From Ipomoea triloba (lineage: Eukaryota; Streptophyta; Magnoliopsida; Solanales; Convolvulaceae): a stretch of DNA of 64,000 nucleotides. Shown in pieces: positions 1-10,244 of the stretch; the first letter of the stretch is position 1, and each line of letters opens with the position of its first letter. The translations under genes were made by a program, and so were the position numbers. The stretch is from NCBI RefSeq assembly GCF_003576645.1, contig NC_044917.1, forward strand, positions 12,492,530-12,556,529. The letters are read 5' to 3'. Below the pieces are notes generated by a model that saw nothing but the letters and a program-made list of their open reading frames with translations, searched no databases and was not told the origin of the DNA.

Positions 1-270
1 ATAAATTTTGTATAATTAAAAATAAATTGTACCATTTAAAAGATTCCATCAAGACGAATAAACAAGACTAGTATTATATATATATATATATATGTATTAA
101 AAATAAAAGTACATAAAGCGTTTTCAAAATTAAATGTAATGGATGATATATGTTATATTATTGTGGAATAAAAATACGGAGTATTATTTGCATTACAATT
201 ATATTTTATATTAAAATAATTAAAGTATTAATATAAAGTTTTACTTTATGAGAATATAAATTATTTTAAA
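1..270. other. AT-rich intergenic sequence
   Basis: Very AT-rich, with a short TA microsatellite near 75-92. I see no gene or recognisable element here. Confidence 0.5.
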
Positions 271-715
271 GCTATGTTTGGCAGAGCTTATTTAGAAGTT
301 TATAGTTTGTTTTAAACTACTAATAAGTTATAAGTTTTGTTTGGTAATGTTTCCAAAATAAGCTAGTAGCTTCCTAATTTTTTTCCATCTTTATCCTTAT
401 TATTTTAAATAAATGACATCCTTTACCCCTCCCAATTAAAATTCTTTTGGCATTTTCTCTTCAATATGTTTGGTTGTAATTTCAATTTGACATTTGTGTG
501 TTTGAACATTAATTTTTGTATGAAGTATAAACATTTTGTTTTACTTTATATATTTTCAAATAAATGTTCTTACTATATATTTTATTAAAATATATTGATT
601 TCATTATTTTATATTTTAATATGTAAACAAATCTATTGAAATTTAAAATTATTTAAATTTTATGAATATATCCTTTTTAGTCTCTTTACATTTATAATAC
701 TTTTAAATCAAAATG
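271..715 (+). repeat. Truncated MITE, TTTGGCAGAGCTTATTTAG family
   Basis: The left end (GCTATGTTTGGCAGAGCTT) and following sequence match the left ends of the longer copies at about 37658 and 56887, including AAATAAATGACATC and the later AATATGTAAACAAATCTATT block. The right terminus, with the AGCTAGGTTTGCCAAACAT signature, is absent, so this copy is truncated. The family ends resemble hAT-like MITEs, but no TSD is readable here. Confidence 0.55.
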
Positions 716-1008
716 TAATATTTAGGAATTAAAAAGTTAAGTGGTGGGAATTGAATCCAAATTCTTTTGAAATTCTTCTTCACAAAGAGAGCTCAATTGC
801 CACTTAAGCTACCCCAATGGTTAATTTGTTGGTTATCCTTGATATGCTAATTCTTTACTCTCTGTAATAGTAGGAATAAGTTCAAAATAAAAATTGTTTA
901 ATGATACAAGTATGTGGCTCGTTTAAATTAATTTAATTAAAACAAAAGCCCGCATAGAAAATTGCATTTACATTCCTTGAGTGTCTTATTAATCAAAAAG
1001 GGAAAAAC

Positions 1009-1250
1009 TGTTATTAAATTTTAATTATGGAAATTATTATGGTGATTGATGACATGATTTGTAACAAACTAACAACTAGTGTTTATGATTTGATTTGTAA
1101 CAACTAGTGTAGAAACTAATGAGAATGGATGTTGATTTTTTCTTCTTATCACTCTTGTCTCTACTCTACTTCTTACTATTTCCTACTTTAGTTTATATTC
1201 TAAAATTGCTTGCAACACATTGATTATTTAGGAGCTAACGGGTCAAACTA
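1009..1250 (+). repeat. Putative 5' LTR of the copia element
   Basis: Direct-repeat partner of 6819-7055. It starts with TG and shares the TTAATTATGG, GATGACATGATTTGTAACA and GGAGCTAACGGG blocks with the right copy. No clear tRNA primer-binding site follows, and the right boundary is approximate. Confidence 0.6.
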
Positions 1251-1317
1251 TGAGTATTTTTCTATGCTTTATTATTTCAGGATGCCTAAAATCGTATATA
1301 TTTATGTTTTATGCATT

Positions 1318-1348
1318 TGTGAATTTGTGAATTTGTGAATTTGTGAAA
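1318..1348. repeat. Short tandem repeat (GTGAATTT)n
   Basis: About four copies of a 9-bp unit, TTTGTGAAT, lie in the left part of the copia remnant. Confidence 0.7.
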
Positions 1349-1681
1349 TCTTGATAATATGATTATATGTTTTCGGGTAGTATACATATCTGCATCAATA
1401 ATATATATTTTATGTGACTTAATATGTATATGTTTTTTTTTTGTTATTATCTATATGAATTGGCACTACACCCACACACACACATTTCTTTTTACTAATC
1501 ACAATTTTTTTCGCTTTCGAAATTTTTTGTAATATTTTGATAAACAAAATTTCTTTTTCTTTTTGAAATAATTTTGATCATTTTTTTTTTTCAAAATATA
1601 TAAAAACTTTGAAATTTATACACAAATTTTTGACATCCATTGATACAAACCAAAAATTTTGAAAAATATAGATAAACAAAA

Positions 1682-2208
1682 AGTGTCATTTCCATTTTTG
1701 GTCCAACTGTTATTAGGGCATTGCCAATTTTAGTCCACTTCATTAATTTTTGCCACATTGCGGCCAGTCTTATTTAGTCATTGCCACTTTTAGTACACCG
1801 TTAAAATTTTCGTCAAATAACCGTCCAAAACAGGGGTATTTTGATCCTTTCATGCTTTGATCATCTCCTTTACCCTTTGTAGTGGTTTTCCTTACAGATT
1901 TACATCCAATGAAGAGGTCCGGCGAATTGAAAGCCATGGCTTTGTAATGTGGCTCACATGGCTTTCGTCGGACCTCTTCAATAGATGAAAATGTGTAAGG
2001 AAAACCACTGCAAAGGGTCAAGGAGATGACCAAAGTATGAAAAGACCAAAAATACCCCTATTTTGGCTGGCAATTTGACGAAAATTTTAACGGTGGACTA
2101 AAAATGACAAGAACTAAATAAGACTGGTCACAATGTGGCAAAACTTAATGAAGTAGACTAAATTGGCAATGCTCCAATAACAGTATGACCAAAAATGGAA
2201 ATGACTCT
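1682..2208. mobile_element. Foldback MITE of Mutator type
   Basis: The whole 527-bp segment is an imperfect inverted repeat. The left end AGTGTCATTTCCATTTTTGG pairs with the right end CCAAAAATGGAAATGACTCT. The inner arms carry matching AAGAGGTCCG / CGGACCTCTTC and GTGGTTTTCCTTAC / GTAAGGAAAACCAC blocks. It is flanked by AAACAAAA(A) on both sides (1674-1682 and 2209-2217), an 8-9 bp TSD as expected for Mutator-like elements. No coding sequence; it is a non-autonomous hairpin element inside the copia remnant. Confidence 0.85.
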
Positions 2209-2760
2209 AAACAAAAATGTACATATATTTTCCATAATCCATATTTTTCAATATATAGTACATTACATTTTTTTTACCTTAATATGTATATGTTTTCAAA
2301 GTAATTTTTTTTTTCAAAATACACAAACAAAATTTTGAAATACCAGAAAATTATTTAAAAAAAAACTAGTATGTGTGTGTGTGTGTGTATTTCTCCTATA
2401 TGAATATATATGTTTTTTTCGAATTTATTTACATTCTGAGTATATATTTTTTTCTAAAAAATTATAAATAAAAAAGAAATCAAAACCTGGCGATCTGCTT
2501 TGTCGGTGGTACGACTGGCGCTGCTTGGAGACGACGACCGACGCTGCTTGGCGTCGACGATGGAGAATAGCTTCGTAGAGTTGCGTTCTGTCTCAATCTA
2601 TGTTCTACCCTGCTCGGCGATAGCGACCGCAGTGGTGGGCTATCGACGGTGGTGGTCGACGCTTCGGCGGAGAGTGGTGGCAGCAATAGCCGCTGTTGAC
2701 AATGGTGGCCAACGCTCCTGCTCAATTTTTTTTCGTCGTTTCCCAACCGCTATTGACAGT
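2209..2760. other. Unassigned internal segment with a GC-rich patch
   Basis: AT-rich sequence with a GT microsatellite near 2370 gives way to a GC-rich patch at 2490-2745, where GACGA, GGCG and TGGTGG recur. The patch is open in a plus frame (2500-2907), but I recognise no domain in the translation and codon use looks unplanned. It may be a captured host fragment; nothing seen proves this. Confidence 0.3.
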
Positions 2761-2929
2761 AGTAGAAAACCTAGTGTAAATGCACGTGCTACAAATAAAT
2801 CTAACACTAAGGATAAGGAACACCTTCACCAAGATATATTAGCAAATGAGAAAGACTTGGTTGATGTAAATATTCGCCTGTACAATTGCTCTTCACATTC
2901 CTTTTGATAATATAGATCCAAAACCAAAA

Positions 2930-5154
2930 ACTATAGCAGAGCATCGAAGCACTCTGATTTGTTGAAATGGAAAGAAACAATTGAGGCTAAGCTCAACTCA
3001 CTAAATAAGAGAAACATTTTTAGTCCTCTTGTACTTACTCCTAAGGGGCCGTTTGGTTCACGGAATGTTAGATTACATTAGGGAATGTTAGATTGCTGGA
3101 AATGTTTGATTACTAGGAATGTTAATTCTTGTGTTTGGTTAAAATTGAGACATGTAATATAATCATGTTTGGTTTAGGGTTATCTTTTATGTTATATATA
3201 TATACACACACTACACTATAATACCCTTAACATATTTTCATATATTTTAATAAATTTAAAAATTAAAATAAATAAATAAGATAACGTTATCATATATAAT
3301 TACATGATTTTAAAATATTAACTAAAATCTTGAACTTGAGAATTGAGAAACAAAATTATGTTATATAAGCTAACGTGACGTAATAAAAATAATATGTGTG
3401 TGTGTGTGAGCGTGTGTGAGTGCGCGCGTGTGTGTATAAAATTAGAATTAAAATAGCAAAATATATAAGTATCTAAGGTAATCTTAGATAACCTAATAAA
3501 GGTAAGCGAATCGCATTCCCTTCAAAATCCTATGTGGAGGGCATGTTCCATTCGTTGGGAATGTTATATTCCCTAAGATAATATAAACCAAATATAGGAA
3601 TGTAAGTTTTGGAATGCTACATTCCTTTGGTTATGTTGTATAACTTGAACCAAACACCCCCTAAAAGTGTGATCCCAGTAGGATCCAAATGAGTATTTGT
3701 ATGAAAGAGGAATGGACAGAATGAGGTGGTCATATACAAAGTAAGACTAGTAGCTCAAGGGTTCTCATAGAGACCCGGAATAGATTTTGAAAAACTTACT
3801 CTCTTGTCTTAGATGGCACATCGTTCTGTTATCTAATATCACTGGCAGTAAAAATGAATCTAGAAATGCAGTTAATGGATGTTGTGACCGCATATTTATA
3901 TAGGTCACTAGACGCTGACATATATATGAAAGTACCCAAGGGCATCCAAAATCCTTTATGCAAAGGAAATACAAAATCAAAATACGTTCAGCGTAAAATT
4001 AAAAAAAGTCATTATATGACTTAAAGCAATCAGGAAGAATGTGGTTTTGTAGATTGAGTGAATTCCTCTTAAAACAAAGATATGAGAATAAAGATATCAG
4101 TCCTTGCATCTTCACTAAGAAACCATCTAATGGATTTTGTATTATATCCATCTATGTAGATTATATAAACATTATAGGGACATACAAGGATGTTAAGAGG
4201 GCATACATGTGTTTAAAGGAGGAATTTGAAATGAAAGACTTGGGAAAAACCAAGTTTTGTCTCGGCCTGCAGATAGAGCACCTCCTTGAAGGGATATTCA
4301 TACACCAATCCAAATACACAAATAAGTTATTGAAGAGATTCTACATGGATAAGTCTCATCCACTTAGTACTCCAATGGTAGTCCGATCACTTGAAGTTGA
4401 TAAGCACCCATACATACCTAAAGAGAATAATGGGGATATTCTAGGACTAGAAGTCCCTTAATTAAGTGTCATCGGAGAACTTCTATATCTTGCAAACTAC
4501 ACTAGACCTGATATTGCATTTTCAGTAAACATGCTAGCTCGTTTTAGTGTTTCTCCAATCAGAAGGCAATGGAATGACATAAAACATATCCTCAGATATT
4601 TGAAAGACACAAAGGATCTTGAGCTTCTATTTAAAAGGGACCAATACACCACATTTGTAGGATATTTGGGTGTTGGCTATATGTCTGATGTGCATAATGC
4701 TAGATCTCAGACAGGATATGTATTCCTTTGTGGAGGTTCTGCTGTCTCATGGAAATCAGTTAAACAAACACTAGTAGCTACCTCATCAAATCACTCAAAA
4801 ATCATTACTTTATATGAAACCTCAAAAGAATGTGTATGGTTGAGGTCACTAATACATAATATTCAATAATCATGTGGAATAATGAGTATTAAAAAGGTCC
4901 CACTATCCTGTATGAGGGCAATGCAGCATGTGTTGCACAAATGAATAGTGGATATGTTAAAGGTAATCTCATCAAATATATTGCACCAAAATTCTTTTAT
5001 CCACATGAGCTCTAGAAGAGTGGAGAAATACAAGTCCAAAAGATTCAATCAAGCGAAAATCTAGCATATTTATTCACTAAGTCCTTACCTACATCCATTT
5101 TTTAGAAATATGTTCATAAAATTGGTATATGTAGATTAGTGATATAATCTCAAT
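2930..5154 (+). pseudogene. Copia polyprotein remnant: reverse transcriptase and RNase H
   Basis: The reading frame, with shifts, gives copia-type pol sequence. The linker region reads LKWKETIEAKLNSLNKR. After the Harbinger insertion comes VIPVGSK, then VRLVAQGFS, RPGIDFEKTYSPV, MNLEMQLMDVVTAY and SLDADIYMKVPKG of the RT fingers and palm. Next are the long open pieces 4039-4461 (YVDYINIIGTYKD, where the family has YVDD; LGKTKFCLGLQIEH) and 4531-4869 (the RNase H part: HILRYLKDTKD, SQTGYVFLCGGSAVSWKSVKQ, VATSSNHSKI). The tail up to 5150 matches the end of RNase H. Stops at 3694, after FS and elsewhere, several frameshifts and the YVDY change show it is dead. The 6504-6818 segment is the downstream continuation. 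Confidence 0.85.
3045..3661. mobile_element. PIF/Harbinger (Tourist-like) MITE
   Basis: The terminal inverted repeats are GGGGCCGTTTGGTTCA on the left and TGAACCAAACACCCCC on the right, flanked by TAA on both sides (3042-3044 and 3662-3664), the 3-bp TSD of PIF/Harbinger elements. Removing it rejoins the copia reading frame (LTPK|SVIPVGSK), which confirms the boundaries. The interior is AT-rich with a TG/CG dinucleotide run near 3395-3435, and no ORF. Confidence 0.85.
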
Positions 5155-6503
5155 TGTGCATATTTTTCTAATTGATTTGGATGTACTTTTGAGCCTAAGT
5201 TCTTTAAATTGCCATTTTCAATGCATATTTCCTTGTTTTCTCATGTAGATATGGTTTCATTCTTGATTTGAGTGCTTTTATGGTGTTTGTTAGTGTTTTG
5301 AAATCATTTTAGATCAAATCCAAAAGCAAGGGAATATTTGAAGGCATGCTTGGAGTCAAAATGGATGAAGAATGTTGACTTTGAGAGCTCGACGCGTCCA
5401 GAATCTGCCTCGACGCCACGAAAATTTATAGTGTGCGATGTTTTGATCCAAGATCAGGGATCGACGCGTAGAGCCCTAGTCTCGACGCGTCGAGAAATTC
5501 CAGTGAGCTTCCTATTTTGAAGATTCAAGGCTCGACGCGTCGAGAATCCTGTACAGTGAAAATTTTCAGTTCTGTAGAATTTTCCATTTTGCCCCTATTT
5601 TATTTGGTCTCCACTATAAAAGGCTCATTTTCCAAAAACCCTAGAACCAGGCTGCGTTTTTGGAGACAAAAATGAGTGAGTGAAAGAGTGTATTGTCTCT
5701 TCAAGAAGTTAAGGAGGGATCCAGACTTTTGGTAGTAGATGGTCACTTCAAGGAGCTGCAAGAGCTTTGGGAGGAAGAAGGGAAAGCTTGGAAGGCTACA
5801 TTTGGGAGAATCTCTTCCCCTTTCCTTTACTTTCTTAGTTTTTGTAAACTCTTTAACATTTGTGCTTTGAATTCAATACTAGACATGATTGGCTAAAACA
5901 ACTTTGGGATTTTTGGGTGAAAAGTGTTTATGAACCCTATTTTGCCTTGTTCTTCATGTTTTAATGATATATTTACATTTGGGTTTGATGACTTGTTATG
6001 CAATTGTGTTTCATATTGTTGATGCTTGTGATTAAGGACCCAATTGCTTGTTTCAATTGCTATATTTATGTCTTGATGGGAGTAAGGATATAAACTAGGA
6101 CACCCACAATTGCACTTGGCTATTACTTCTTGGAAAAGAGTATTTAGTTAAGGAGTTTAAGATGCTTGTTCTTATTCTTGTCTTGTAGGAGTTATAGGAA
6201 TAATTCCCCTCATGAGTGCATCTTAAACACTTATCTAACCCAAATTAAATATTTCACTTTAGTTTGGCATTAGGAGATTAAACACTTGAATCCCGAAAAT
6301 CCCACTCTCTCTCTCTCTATTGTTTTCATCAACTAGCTTTCTTTATTCTTTTTTACTACTATATTTGCACTCAATCAAACACTCTTTACGTTAGGATTAG
6401 CTTCAATAGAATTGATTAGTAACTAGTGCTTGACACGCCCCGCTTCCCTGTGGATCGATAACCCGATACTCCGGGTATTTGTTTGTCACAAAATATGCTA
6501 CAA
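5155..6503 (+). mobile_element. Solo LTR inserted in the copia remnant
   Basis: A 1349-bp segment beginning TGTGCA is flanked by TCAAT on both sides (5150-5154 and 6504-6508), a 5-bp TSD. Removing it joins the copia RNase H tail to the downstream GGGGGAGCAAC segment. It contains a TATA box, CTATAAAAGG, at 5613-5623, preceded by a cluster of CGACGCGTCGAG-type motifs. The right part has the CCCTGTGGATCGATA and ACTCCGGGTAT sequence seen near the ends of many plant LTRs. No internal retroelement domain is present, so this is best read as a recombined solo LTR, probably of a Ty3/gypsy element. Confidence 0.75.
5383..5545 (+). promoter_or_regulatory. CGACGCGTCGAG motif cluster upstream of the LTR TATA box
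   Basis: CTCGACGCGTC(C/G)A(G) or close variants occur at about 5389, 5412, 5460, 5482 and 5532. The perfect form, CTCGACGCGTCGAG, is a 14-bp palindrome. The cluster lies 70-230 bp upstream of the TATA box at 5615. The spacing is irregular, so it is not a simple tandem array. A role as LTR promoter elements is inferred. Confidence 0.5.
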
Positions 6504-6818
6504 TCAATTAGTAAGGTTATTGTCTTCAGGGGGAGCAACAACATCTCGGTGCACATAAATTATCAGTCGAGAAAACCAACAACTCTTGCAATCCTAAAGA
6601 TTGAACTCAGAAGGTTTATGGTTGTACTCTTTTTCCCTTAACTAAGTTTTATTCCACTGGCTTTTCTTAGTGTACGGTTTTCATGAGGCAACTAATGCAA
6701 TACATGATTATCCATATATCATGTACTCTTTTTTTTTTTTTACTAAGTTTTTCCCACAGATTTTTTCTAGCGAGTTTTTAACGAGGCATAATTATGGAAA
6801 AATAATGTCAAGGGGGAG
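6504..6818 (+). pseudogene. 3' internal region of the copia element with polypurine tract
   Basis: Sequence resumes after the solo LTR with the copia post-RNase H region: GGGGGAGCAAC, TGTACTCTTTTTCCC, CTAAGTTTT..CCACTGG, a second TGTACTCTTTTT copy, and AACGAGGCA. It ends in the purine tract CAAGGGGGAG that primes plus-strand synthesis, directly before the right LTR. Confidence 0.75.
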
Positions 6819-7055
6819 TGTTATAAAATCTTAATTATGGACATTATTATGGTGATTGATGACATGATTTTTAACAGCTAGGGCTTGTGACATGATTTGT
6901 AACAGCTATCCATTGTAGAATCTATATATTGTAATAGAAACTAATGAAAATGGATGCTAATTTCTTCTTCTATCATTCTTGTCTCTACTCTACTTTTTAC
7001 TATTTCCTCCTTTAGTTTATACTCTGAACCGGTTAGGAGCTAACGGGCCAACGAG
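6819..7055 (+). repeat. 3' LTR of the copia element
   Basis: Begins TGTTATAAAATC directly after the polypurine tract and matches 1009-1250. It includes GATGACATGATTT, GGATGCTAATTTCTTCTTC and GGAGCTAACGGG. The right boundary is not certain because no TSD is readable. Confidence 0.65.
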
Positions 7056-8340
7056 TATCAAACTATACAACAACAAAAAATTAAAAACACTATAATACTA
7101 ATTCTATTTACCCTACTAGAAAAGGAAAATAAGTTCTAATTCTAGAGAAAAGGAGTTTTGATCAAAGTTTATGCAAGACTACTACCTAAAGGGCAGAGAC
7201 AAAAATATTACCATTGGGGGCAAGAGATTGAAACACTTTGAAATGCGATAAAAATATTCATCACAAAATACACTGGTAGAGCTATGTATATGTAAGTGGT
7301 GTCTATTGATACCACTCAAAACTTTGTACTTCTTTGGTATTGAAGGGTTAAAATGCTAAATTATGGTGGTGTAGCCAGCAAGTTACAAATCTGCACCTTA
7401 TGGGATATCAACACAAGCACCAACCACCTAAGCCACTCAAGACATCACGTAATATAAGGTATGGTACTCTATTTACCTGTGTGAAGATCGCTGGTATCCA
7501 AATAGCGGGGGACACGTGTATAGCTAGGAATGTAGGCAAGCTAGAGATGTGCATTTGTCGAGCATGTAGAGAGGTCTCTACACTATAAATAGGCACCCTT
7601 ATTTCCTCTTATGTGATCATCCATTGGTCCTTACAATACATCCTAGCTTGGTGGTCACAAGTCCTAATTTCTAACAAGGACAAACCAGGGTTCGACTCTC
7701 ACTAGCTATAATGTTATTCCTAATTATTCCTAGTCCTCTACTAGGGCTATAATATTCATTATGTATTATTCTTTGGGCCGCCAAATTGGGACTTTGTACA
7801 TATCAACCCACATTCTATACTTTCGCACCCGCGTTAAAAGCATGTGTTCCTAGTTTTTACCCTTTTCCTCTCGAAACAATCAAACTCGAGATATGCCAAA
7901 ATGACTGAGTCACACAGTGAACGTTCCCCGGATCCGTAGGAAAGCCTTAGTCAGCAAGGCGGTGGTCGATCTCGTTTGTGAGGGTCAGTTCCCTACCCAA
8001 AGAACACGAGAGATCCGATTGGCACTATGGCGATCGAAAGAGACGCTACCGTCACGGAACCAACCAAGGTTCCTCAGGGTTGAATCGACTTCCAACCTTT
8101 GGCATGGGAAATAGTCAGCGTCATCAGTGTAATGGCAGTCGAACATCAGTGTGGGACGCGACCTAACCGAGCCTAACAGCTAGCTGCTTACCCAAACTGT
8201 CAAGCGAAGTCACTCCCTACTAAATTTGCACTTCTCAAGTTGGGAGGAGGGAACCATCGATAGAAGGAATAAGGATCTGATCAAGGAGCCCGTACCGATT
8301 CATGAGGAGACCATCGAGGAGAATATCGACCATACCTCGA
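7056..8340 (+). other. LTR-like promoter and degenerate retroelement leader
   Basis: A good TATA box, CTATAAATAGGC, sits at 7583-7594. Downstream, GGTTCGACTCTC at about 7690 resembles a tRNA B-box. The region 7900-8170 is more GC-rich and open in overlapping frames (7917-8114 and 7978-8166), but neither frame gives a domain I recognise. It could be the U3-R-U5 and 5' leader/gag start of a gypsy-like element. No second LTR or TSD was found, so this is a guess from composition and the TATA box. Confidence 0.3.
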
Positions 8341-8344
8341 CAAT

Positions 8345-9350
8345 TAAGGGCTCGTAGGTTGGGTAGGTGACCCTGGACTAAATAACAACACTTTGGTGGG
8401 CTTGCAAGAAGCTCGAGGAGGTAAGAAAAAATATTTCTACATTAAAAAAAATATTAGCATATATTTCTGGTTAGTCTTGCAGTCTAAGCAAGCTGCAAAA
8501 AAAAAAACAAAAAAAAAAAACAAAAATGAACGTGGTAGTGGACCTACAGACAATATAAGTGGTCCTAGAATGAGTCAAAAGCTTTGCAGTCTAGACAAGA
8601 GAAGTTACAGTAAACAATAGCACCCAAATGGGCTCGTAGGCTAAGTAAGTAGCCTGAGGAAGTAATAAAATAATTTTCAGTTTTATTTTGTACTTTGGGC
8701 TCAGATGGCACGGCAGGCGACCTAGGGAAAAAATTGTGATTGGATTGACAAGCTACATGAGAAGGTAATAAAAAAAACTTTTGATTATTTTCTTACTACT
8801 CTTCATCGGCTTTTCTTTCAATGTTAAGCCGCAACACAGGGTATGCAGCCCTAGAGATTAAAAAAATGATTATGGTTGGGCCTGCAAGACAGGGTAGGCG
8901 GCCCAGGAGAGAAAAAAAGGGAGAAAAAAACAGTATCGGCCTGCAGGGCAGGATAGGTGGCCCGCATCTCGTACAACACTTGCAATACGTAGAACTGTAG
9001 GAGGCGGCCCGTACGCATATTCACCCGGGCCTACAAAGCAAGGTACGCAGCCCGACATGTGAATCTCCACCTGGGCTTGCAAGGCAAGGTACACAATCTA
9101 GCGTGCAACTTAAAACAAAAAAAAAAAAACAAAAACAAAAACAAAAAGGGCTCGTAGAGCAGGGTAGGCGATCCTCATCTTGTAAGTCACCCACATTGTG
9201 TAAGAGATGGCTCGTATGCAACTTCACCTAGGCCTATAGGGCAAGGTATGCAACTTGGTGTGCGAATCTCGTCTTATCCCTATAGGGCAAGGTACGCAGA
9301 CCCGCGTGCAACTGAAAAAGGGCCGTAGAGTATGATAGGCGGCCCGCAAA
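8345..9350. repeat. Cluster of degenerate GGGCC-(TGCARRGCAGGGTAGGC)-GGCCC repeats
   Basis: About a dozen units related to GGGCCTGCAAGGCAGG followed by GTAGGCGGCCCG recur at irregular 40-110 bp spacing, for example near 8348, 8632, 8697, 8877, 8938, 9028, 9072, 9148, 9230, 9278 and 9320. They are separated by A-rich or unique spacers (poly-A runs at 8498-8521 and 9114-9145). Each unit can pair its GGGCC start with its GGCCC end. Variants such as GCAAGGTACGCAGCCCG show decay. No coding frame is convincing. Confidence 0.6.
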
Positions 9351-9373
9351 TCAAATAAAAATGAGCCCAAAAA

Positions 9374-9600
9374 TTTTATACTAAATTGTACTTGCAAGTT
9401 GCAACCCAGGTTCGCTTCTTGCTAAAAGTTGTGCTTCTAGAGTCGCATGGACGAGTTTGTATTCAAAATAAGAGTCGCATGGATGGGTTTGCGAAACTAT
9501 TGTTGCTGGGGGAGAGGGGAAGCACGGGTTTGTGCAAAACGCGTGTTGTTTTGAAATACTAGAGATTGATTGAATTTGCCAATTTTGAGTTCACTCAGTT
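9374..9600. repeat. Dispersed repeat, copy A (partner at 12318-12490)
   Basis: Shares CTTGCAA, TTCGCTTCTTGCTAAAAG, TTGTGCTT, AAACTATTGTTGC, a G-rich run, GTGTTGTTTTGAAA and TTGAATTTGCCA with 12318-12490, in the same order and strand. Copy A has an extra duplicated GAGTCGCATGGA block. The family is unknown. Confidence 0.6.
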
Positions 9601-10244
9601 CAAGTTCCCTGAAAAACATTACATTTGAGTACTCAAATATATTTTTGTAATCCATTGTATATTAGGAAATCGATGTTTCAACGCTCCTAACATCCTAGAG
9701 AGGAAGCAAAATCAAATTTACGGAAATTGTGTTTTATACGCCTTGTATTTTTCCCCCTCTCTTTTTTTTTTTTTTTTTGAAGAACTTGTATTTTTCCGTT
9801 GATTTTTGAATAACTGTAGAAAATTCAATTCCCAGCAAGATTAATGCAAATATATTCTTTATTTTCTCATAAAACCTATATACAAATAGAGTATGATATC
9901 TCGGTTAGTTGAAAGACGGGATTCTCATCTTGTTCAACAAAGAAGACCAAATTTGTAAAATTTAAAGAAAGACGGACTAAACTTTATAACTTGTGAATAG
10001 TAACTGCGAGATCAAAAGTGTGATTTTTTCTTCTTTGTTTGATAAAGATATAATTATAGCATATCTGGATTAGTGGATTATGGTTGTTTTCCAGTGGTGT
10101 ATTCTATTTCAGTTTATTTATGTTTGTGGAAATATAATATAGGTACATGACAGGACAGGACAGGACAGCAGAGTGTAGCATCATATACATACATGTTGCT
10201 GGAAATTAAAATTAAAATATAATAATGTGAAACAAATTAAATGA
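9601..10244. other. Intergenic, 3' side of the minus-strand gene
   Basis: AT-rich, with a poly-T run near 9760 and a GGACAGGACAGGACAG repeat at about 10151. It should include the 3' UTR of the gene that stops at 10245. Nothing else is recognised. Confidence 0.5.

Larger units (their letters stand above)
1009..7055 (+). mobile_element. Decayed Ty1/copia LTR retrotransposon, heavily nested
   Basis: Two direct repeats of about 240 bp lie at 1009-1250 and 6819-7055. Both begin TGTTAT(T/A)AAA and share the TTAATTATGG and GGAGCTAACGGG blocks, so I read them as LTRs. The right copy follows a polypurine tract, CAAGGGGGAG (6809-6818). Upstream of it lie the CTCTTTTTCCC, ACTAAGTTTT and AACGAGGCA motifs typical of copia 3' regions. 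Reverse transcriptase and RNase H homology lies between (2930-5154). Gag, protease and integrase are not recognisable, so much of the interior is lost. Inserted within it are a Mutator-type MITE (1682-2208), a Harbinger MITE (3045-3661) and a solo LTR (5155-6503). The exact LTR 3' ends are uncertain. Confidence 0.75.

Noticed and set aside
2500..2907. A 135-aa plus-strand frame
   Set aside because: It starts in a GC-rich patch and ends in copia linker sequence (out of phase with the pol pieces). No domain; probably chance.
8345..9350. CRISPR-like spaced repeats
   Set aside because: The repeats are degenerate, spacers differ widely in length and include poly-A, and the host is a plant nuclear genome.
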